DNA of 64,000 nucleotides from Mycobacterium sp. 852013-50091_SCH5140682 (GTDB lineage: Bacteria > Actinomycetota > Actinomycetes > Mycobacteriales > Mycobacteriaceae), in contig NZ_LZTB01000038.1 in NCBI RefSeq assembly GCF_001665685.1, forward strand, positions 1 through 64,000, written 5' to 3'. Position numbers and translations under genes: made by a program. Every line of letters starts with the position of its first letter. The first letter of the stretch is position 1. Below are positions 59,020 through 64,000 of this stretch, piece by piece. The notes beneath the pieces are model-generated. The model ran no database searches. It saw only the letters and a program-made list of their open reading frames with translations, and was not told the origin of the DNA.

Positions 59020-59780
59020 TGGAGAGCATCATCGACCGGTTCCGGCTGGACGGGCGGGTCGCGGTGGTGACCGGGGCGAGCTCAGGCCTGGGCGCCGGAT
59101 TCGCCAGGGCACTGGTCGACGCCGGCGCGCGGGTTGTCCTGGGAGCCCGACGCGAGGATCAACTGCACTCCCTGGCAAGCGAATTCGACACCGACCTGGT
59201 CCGCACCCGGCGCACCGATGTCACCGATCCGCAGGACTGCACGGCGTTGGCCGAGCTGGCGATCGCCGAATTCGGCCGCCTCGACGTCCTGGTCAACAAC
59301 GCCGGGGTCGGCACCGCGGTGCCCGCGCTGCGGGAAACCCCCGACGAGTTCCGCGGCGTCATCGACGTCAACCTCATGGGCACGTACTGGATGGCCCAGG
59401 CCGCGGCCCGGGTGATGAACCCGGGGTCGAGCATCGTCAACATCGCCAGCGTGCTCGGGCTCATCAAATCCTATGCACCCCAAGCGGCATACGCCTCCAG
59501 CAAGGCCGCCGTCGTCGGCCTCACCCGGGATCTGTCCCAGCAGTGGTCGGGTCGCAAAGGCATCCGAGTCAATGCCATCGCGCCCGGATACTTCGAGAGC
59601 GAGATGACCGCGGCCATCCCCGGTGACCAACTCGCGGCATTCGTCGACCAGACCTCGACACTCAAACGCCTCGGCCGCCAACACGAACTCGACACCGCCC
59701 TGATCTTTCTGGCCGGCGACGCGTCGAGCTACATCACCGGAATCACGTTGCCCGTCGACGGCGGCATGTCCGGCCACTGA
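59019..59780 (+). CDS. Short-chain dehydrogenase/reductase
   Basis: This 253-residue classical SDR has TGASSGLG (18-25), NNAG, an S-Y-K triad with YASSK, and the C-terminal TGITLPVDGG. It is coupled to the phosphotransferase gene (overlapping stop) and followed 20 bases later by an acyl-CoA dehydrogenase, so it probably acts on a 3-hydroxyacyl-CoA or keto intermediate. The alternative GTG at 59016 adds one residue. Confidence 0.88.
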   Translation: MESIIDRFRLDGRVAVVTGASSGLGAGFARALVDAGARVVLGARREDQLHSLASEFDTDLVRTRRTDVTDPQDCTALAELAIAEFGRLDVLVNNAGVGTAVPALRETPDEFRGVIDVNLMGTYWMAQAAARVMNPGSSIVNIASVLGLIKSYAPQAAYASSKAAVVGLTRDLSQQWSGRKGIRVNAIAPGYFESEMTAAIPGDQLAAFVDQTSTLKRLGRQHELDTALIFLAGDASSYITGITLPVDGGMSGH

Positions 59781-59800
59781 CCCCAGACAAGGAGCACACC

Positions 59801-61006
59801 ATGGATTTCAGCCCATCACCACGCACCGTCGAGCTCACCGACAAGGTGTGGGACTTCATGCGCGAGAAGGTGTTTCCCGCCGAGTCGAGCTACCGGGACT
59901 GGCGTGCGGCGAACTCCGACCATGCGCGGCCACCGATCCTCGAAGAACTCAAGGAAGAAGCCAAGCGGCGAGGATTGTGGAACCTGTTCCTGCCGCATGA
60001 ATCCGGGCTGAGCAACACCGAATACGCGGCGATCGCCGAGATCACCGGGTGGTCGCCCGTCATCGCTCCGGAGGTGATGAACTGCAACGCGCCCGACACC
60101 GGCAATATGGAGACGCTGTTGATGTTCGGCACCGACGAGCAGAAGAAACGGTGGCTCGAACCCCTTCTCACCGGCGAGATCCGGTCCGCGTTCGCCATGA
60201 CCGAGCCCGCCGTGGCCAGCTCGGACGCCCGCAACATCACCACCTCGATCACCCGTGACGGCGACGAGTACGTCATCAACGGCCGCAAATGGTGGATCAC
60301 CGGCGTGGCTGACGAGGCCTGCCAGATCTTCATCGTGATGGGCAAGACCGATCCCGACGCGGCGCCGCACCGGCAACAGTCCATGGTGCTGGTCCCCCGC
60401 GATACCCCGGGACTCCAGATCGTCCGGCACCTACCGATTTTCGGATACCAGGATCAGCACGGGCACTCCGAGATCGTGTTCGACAACGTCCGCGTTCCGG
60501 TGGCCAACATGCTCGCGGGCGAGGGCGACGGGTTCATGATCGCGCAGGCGCGCCTGGGTCCGGGGCGCATCCACCACGCCATGCGGGCCATCGGCATGGC
60601 CGAGCGGGCATTGGCGCTCATGGTCGACCGTGCCCAGAACCGCGAAGCGTTCGGCGGGCCGCTGGCCGAGCAGGGTGTGGTGCGTGACCTCATCGCCCAG
60701 TCCCGCATCGAGATCGACCAGGCCCGTCTGCTCGTGCTGCACACGGCATGGCTGATCGACCAGCACGGCGCGCGAGGGGCCGCCACCGAGATCGCCGCCA
60801 TCAAGGTGGCGGCGCCGAACATGGCCACCCGGGTGATCGACCGCGCCATCGAGGTGTTCGGCGGCGGCGGGATGAGCGACGATTACCCGCTCGCCTACTT
60901 CTACAGCTGGGCGCGCGTGCTGCGGATCGTCGACGGCCCCGACGCAGTCCACCGGCGCACCGTGGCGCGCAACGAATTACGCCGCGAACGCCCGTACGTC
61001 GGGTAA
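59801..61006 (+). CDS. Acyl-CoA dehydrogenase
   Basis: This 401-residue flavin-dependent dehydrogenase has AFAMTEPAVASSDARNITTSITRDGDEYVINGRKWWITG (FAD and substrate region), GRIHHAMRAIGMAERALALM and FGGGGMSDDYPLAYFYSWARVLRIVDGPDAVHRRTVARNEL. It is of the ACAD10/11-like branch that pairs with a phosphotransferase. AAGGAG precedes the ATG by 8 bases. Together with the upstream kinase and SDR it may degrade a hydroxylated or branched acyl-CoA. It converges with the PucR gene with a 1-base gap. Confidence 0.92.
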   Translation: MDFSPSPRTVELTDKVWDFMREKVFPAESSYRDWRAANSDHARPPILEELKEEAKRRGLWNLFLPHESGLSNTEYAAIAEITGWSPVIAPEVMNCNAPDTGNMETLLMFGTDEQKKRWLEPLLTGEIRSAFAMTEPAVASSDARNITTSITRDGDEYVINGRKWWITGVADEACQIFIVMGKTDPDAAPHRQQSMVLVPRDTPGLQIVRHLPIFGYQDQHGHSEIVFDNVRVPVANMLAGEGDGFMIAQARLGPGRIHHAMRAIGMAERALALMVDRAQNREAFGGPLAEQGVVRDLIAQSRIEIDQARLLVLHTAWLIDQHGARGAATEIAAIKVAAPNMATRVIDRAIEVFGGGGMSDDYPLAYFYSWARVLRIVDGPDAVHRRTVARNELRRERPYVG

Positions 61007-61007
61007 C

Positions 61008-62243
61008 TCACGGCACCGAGATCCGGCAGTCCGGCAGGCGTCGCACGGCGTCCAGAGCGATGTACAGCTCGGCGGAATCAAGCCTGCGGTCGAACGAGCG
61101 CCCCGACAGCTGCTCGATGCGGCGCAGGCGGTAACGGACCGTGTTCGGGTGGCAGTAGAGCCGCTCGGCGGCCTCGCTGGCCGAGCCGTCGACGGCGAAG
61201 TAGATGGCCATGGTCGTGAGCAGCAGCTCTCGATCGGCCTCGGGCAGGTCGAGCAGCTCACCCAGGATCTGCTTGCTGATGGTCGCCGCCGTCGACGGCG
61301 CACTCACCACCAGCATCGGCAGCGGCGCGTCGTCGAACACCGTCACGCGGGCCACGCCCGCCTCGGCACCCGCAAGCGCGTTGCGTGCCAGATGCAGCGC
61401 CTGCGGCGTCTGGTCCAACCGGGTGTACGACGGGCTCACGCCGACGGGCCCGACCGACAGCGCCCGTAGCGCGTCGACCAGTTCGGTCATGCCGTCGGTA
61501 CCCCGCATCGATACGATCCCGACGTGCAGGTCCGGCGTGAGCCGCCACGCCGACCCGATGTCCCGGGCACTGAGCACCGGCTCCACATTGGGCAACGCGT
61601 GCCGGGCCAGGCCCGGGGCGTCGGCGACGACGACCGCAAAAGTGCCCTGATACGGCAGGGCCAGCAGATCGGCGGCATCGAGAATGGTCTTGGTGTCGCC
61701 GGTGCCTCCCTGCAGCACCGCCTCGACCAGCGCAGAACGCTCCTGATCGCGCTGCACCATCAGCAGCGCCGCGGTTTCGGTGAACGAGTTCATCATCGCC
61801 GTGGTGAAAGTGTCGTGATAGGACCACACCTCACCGGCGATCTCCACCAGATCGGCGTCGGTGACCGTGTCCGTCCGCGCCGCTTCGGCCACGATCATGT
61901 CCCACATACACGCGAACGAATGCCGAAATGCGTTCTGCACCATGGCCAACGGAACACCTTGTTCCGCGCGCCGATGCCCGGTCTGCCGTGGCGCGTCCAG
62001 ATCGAGCAGCGGCTCGTGCGCAACATGGCGGATCATGAATTCCAGGTTGGTATGGCACGACGTGTAGAGGTCGTCCGCAGGCACCACACCATCGGCCCGG
62101 TAGACCTCGATGTTGTCGCGGATGCGGTCGACGAGTACCTGCGCCAACTCATCGACGCGCGCCAGCAGCGCCGCGGCGATCGTCGCACCGGCGTCCGGGG
62201 TGTGATCACGCACGATGCCAGCGTATGCGGCGCCCGGCCCCAT
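61008..62243 (-). CDS. PucR-family transcriptional regulator
   Basis: This 411-residue regulator has an N-terminal helical/GGDEF-like region (about 1-300) and a C-terminal PucR/CdaR helix-turn-helix (about 345-400, [44 protein letters not shown]). The ATG at 62243 (MGPGAAYAG) is preferred; a longer frame exists upstream without a ribosome site. It is divergent from hchA (130 bases), suggesting it controls that gene, though PucR proteins also sense purines or other small molecules. Confidence 0.86.
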   Translation of the reverse strand: MGPGAAYAGIVRDHTPDAGATIAAALLARVDELAQVLVDRIRDNIEVYRADGVVPADDLYTSCHTNLEFMIRHVAHEPLLDLDAPRQTGHRRAEQGVPLAMVQNAFRHSFACMWDMIVAEAARTDTVTDADLVEIAGEVWSYHDTFTTAMMNSFTETAALLMVQRDQERSALVEAVLQGGTGDTKTILDAADLLALPYQGTFAVVVADAPGLARHALPNVEPVLSARDIGSAWRLTPDLHVGIVSMRGTDGMTELVDALRALSVGPVGVSPSYTRLDQTPQALHLARNALAGAEAGVARVTVFDDAPLPMLVVSAPSTAATISKQILGELLDLPEADRELLLTTMAIYFAVDGSASEAAERLYCHPNTVRYRLRRIEQLSGRSFDRRLDSAELYIALDAVRRLPDCRISVP

Positions 62244-62373
62244 ATGGCCGAAGTCGCCGCACGCGGTCTTGTGCCGGCAGACAAACCCCGTCGGGTGGGT
62301 CTTGTTCGGCACGCCATCGACCGGCAGGCCCGAGACGACCACGATGGAGGTACCGACAACGAGGAGAAAGCAG

Positions 62374-63264
62374 GTGGACGCCGTGGCAGCCAACGCAGAC
62401 GATCTGAGCAGAGAACCGACCCCGGACCCGGCCGAAGACAACGCCTACTTCCCGTCGCCGTACTCGCTGAGCCAGTACACCACTGCCAAGACCGATTTCG
62501 CCGGCGTCAAGCACAAGGACGCCTACACCGGCGGCAGGTGGAAGGTCCTCATGATCGCCGCCGAGGAACGCTACGTCCTGCTGGAGAACGGCAAGATGTT
62601 CTCGACCGGCAACCATCCCATCGAGATGCTGCTCCCGCTGCACCACCTCATGGAGGCGGGCTTCGAGATCGACATCGCGACGCTGTCGGGCTACCCGGCC
62701 AAGCTGGAGCTCTGGGCCATGCCCCGCGAGGACGAGGCGGTGATGTCGACCTACCAGGCACTCAAGCCAAAGCTCAAGCAGCCCAAGAAACTTGCCGACG
62801 TGATCGCCGATGATCTCGGCCCGGACTCCGACTACATCGCGGTGTTCATCCCGGGCGGTCATGCGGCCGTGGTCGGGTTGCCTGCGAGCAAAGACGTGGA
62901 GCAGACGCTCGATTGGGCGCTGGCCAACGACAAGTTCATCATCACGCTGTGCCATGGCCCGGCCGCGCTGCTGGCCGGCGCGCTCGGCAAGCAGGAATCG
63001 CCGTTCAAGGGCTACTCGGTATGTGTCTTCCCGGACGCGCTCGACCAGGGGCCGAACATCGAGATCGGTTATTTGCCAGGACATTTGCGCTGGCTGGTCG
63101 CCGACCTGCTCGGCAAGCAGGGCCTCACGGTCGTCAACGATCAGATGACCGGACAGGTCCACCGCGACCGCAAACTCCTCACCGGTGACAGCCCACTCGC
63201 GTCGAACAATCTCGGCCTGCTCGCCGCCGACGCTCTGATCGAAGCGGTGCGCGCCGACGGGTGA
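62374..63264 (+). CDS. hchA: Glyoxalase III / DJ-1-type chaperone HchA (Hsp31)
   Basis: This 296-residue class I glutamine-amidotransferase-fold protein follows E. coli HchA along its whole length: [16 protein letters not shown] near the start, [37 protein letters not shown], and [10 protein letters not shown] with the nucleophile C193. HchA converts methylglyoxal to lactate and acts as a holdase. The GTG at 62374 is chosen because GAGGAG is 8 bases upstream. Divergent PucR regulator. Confidence 0.92.
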   Translation: MDAVAANADDLSREPTPDPAEDNAYFPSPYSLSQYTTAKTDFAGVKHKDAYTGGRWKVLMIAAEERYVLLENGKMFSTGNHPIEMLLPLHHLMEAGFEIDIATLSGYPAKLELWAMPREDEAVMSTYQALKPKLKQPKKLADVIADDLGPDSDYIAVFIPGGHAAVVGLPASKDVEQTLDWALANDKFIITLCHGPAALLAGALGKQESPFKGYSVCVFPDALDQGPNIEIGYLPGHLRWLVADLLGKQGLTVVNDQMTGQVHRDRKLLTGDSPLASNNLGLLAADALIEAVRADG

Positions 63265-63389
63265 TCGTTTCCCTGCGAGCGGGGAAGAAAACCACTGTTC
63301 ACCTGGGGTTTCGAGGGCTACCGTGAAGAGGTGACGCTGCGGAGGGGCGCACGGAGCACAACTTGTCCCACCGGTGGCAGGAGGTCACC

Positions 63390-64000
63390 ATGAAGCGTTC
63401 ACTCACCGTCGCCTACGGAGTCGCGAGCTATCTGCTGTTCGTCGTGACGTTCCTCTATGCGATCGCTTTCGTCGGCAATTTCCTCGTGCCCCGCACCATC
63501 GACTCAGGCATCACAGCACCGCTCGTCGAGGCCGTGATGGTCAATGTGCTGCTGTTATCGGTATTCGCGGTGCAGCACAGCGTGATGGCGCGGCCCGCGT
63601 TCAAACGGTGGTGGACACGGATGGTGCCCCAAGCCATCGAGCGCAGCACCTACGTGTTGTTGTCCAGCCTCGCGCTGCTGGTGCTGTACTGGCAGTGGCG
63701 CACCATGCCCACCGTCGTCTGGCAGGTGGAATCGGTTGTCGGGCAATGGGTTCTGTGGGTGCTGTTCTGGGCTGGCTGGGCCACGGTGTTCAGCTCCACC
63801 TTCATGATCAACCACTTCGACCTGTTCGGGCTCCGGCAGGTGTATCTGGCGTGGCGGGGTCAGCCCTATCGCGAACTGGGATTCCAGTCCGTGATGTTCT
63901 ATCGGCTGGTGCGCCACCCGATCATGGTCGGCTTCATCGTGGCATTCTGGGCGGCCCCGACCATGACCGCGGGGCACCTGCTGTTCGCCATCGTCACCAC
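63390..64000 (+). CDS. mddA: Methanethiol S-methyltransferase, 3' truncated by the window
   Basis: This integral membrane protein of the isoprenylcysteine-methyltransferase-like family (MddA type) methylates methanethiol to dimethyl sulfide. Visible are several TM helices, HSVMARPAFKRWW, STFMINHFDLFGLRQVYLAW, and YRLVRHPIMVGFIVAFWAAPTMTAGHLLFA that carry the family pattern. The ATG at 63390 has AGGAGGT 7 bases upstream. The window ends inside the gene after about 203 codons, so the C-terminus is missing. Confidence 0.85.
   Translation, partial: MKRSLTVAYGVASYLLFVVTFLYAIAFVGNFLVPRTIDSGITAPLVEAVMVNVLLLSVFAVQHSVMARPAFKRWWTRMVPQAIERSTYVLLSSLALLVLYWQWRTMPTVVWQVESVVGQWVLWVLFWAGWATVFSSTFMINHFDLFGLRQVYLAWRGQPYRELGFQSVMFYRLVRHPIMVGFIVAFWAAPTMTAGHLLFAIVT

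Noticed and set aside
1..64000. CRISPR arrays, tRNA/rRNA genes, prophage or intact insertion sequences
   Set aside because: No regularly spaced identical repeats, tRNA-like cloverleaves, integrases or transposases with terminal repeats were seen by eye.

Overview
The window is high-GC actinobacterial DNA and almost certainly comes from a fast-growing mycobacterium (Mycolicibacterium, close to M. smegmatis). Evidence: an Eis-type acetyltransferase, Ddn/DUF385 and LLM (F420-type) families, DUF3349, DUF222/HNH (13E12-type) and DUF5994 proteins, an MSMEG_1061-type PPOX flavoprotein, GTG starts, and a gene order that, from memory, runs like M. tuberculosis Rv0553 back to Rv0524 (menC ... fadD8 ... 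menB, SDR, VOC, pitA, DUF3349, menE, Rv0541c, Rv0540/0539, epimerase, mtnP, menA, Rv0530, ccsA, resB, ccdA, thioredoxin, phosphatase, hemL). No rRNA, tRNA, CRISPR array or intact insertion sequence was seen.

Layout. 0.1-1.4 kb: a six-unit minisatellite abutting a frameshifted LLM oxidoreductase. 1.4-9.6 kb: menC, an acyl-CoA ligase, an amidohydrolase, a DGPF/YCII protein, fadD8 and an ECF42-type sigma factor. 9.6-16.3 kb: MarR/SDR divergon, Eis-like GNAT, HAD phosphatase, DUF222/HNH protein, Ddn-like protein, small lipoprotein, menB. 16.3-26 kb: SDRs, an alpha/beta hydrolase, VOC protein, pitA operon, DUF3349 and menE, PPOX, GNAT, a polytopic membrane protein. 26-32 kb: a five-gene, four-base-overlapping operon (GT2, DUF2064, methyltransferase, membrane-anchored molybdopterin oxidoreductase, small membrane protein) divergent from an OmpR/kinase pair and a DUF5666 lipoprotein. 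32-36.4 kb: nitronate monooxygenase, epimerase, mtnP, menA. 36.4-43.3 kb: an accessory block absent from my recollection of the Rv order (AbiEi/DUF559 protein bracketed by 61-nt hairpin repeats, MFS transporter, NarL regulator, lone receiver, GAF kinase, class V aminotransferase, small membrane proteins). 43.3-50.4 kb: a cytochrome c maturation (System II) and hemL operon with a MinD/ParA-like ATPase. 50.4-64 kb: P450, two Ddn-like genes, DUF5994, cold-shock protein, DesA1-like desaturase, acyl-CoA ligase, an XRE-TetR fusion regulator with two matching operators, a phosphotransferase/SDR/acyl-CoA dehydrogenase operon, PucR regulator, hchA and a partial mddA.

Functional themes. Respiratory-chain assembly: menaquinone (menC, menB, menE, menA), cytochrome c maturation and heme. 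Lipid/acyl-CoA metabolism: three fadD-type ligases, a desaturase, an acyl-CoA dehydrogenase operon. Phosphate uptake: pitA. The most interesting structures are the two-component/GT2/Moco locus at 26-32 kb, a dispersed hairpin repeat family (four copies, one inside resB coding DNA), the XRE-TetR regulator with duplicated palindromes, an ECF42 promoter match before the DGPF gene, a PHO-box-like repeat before pitA, and stem-loops in the desaturase leader.
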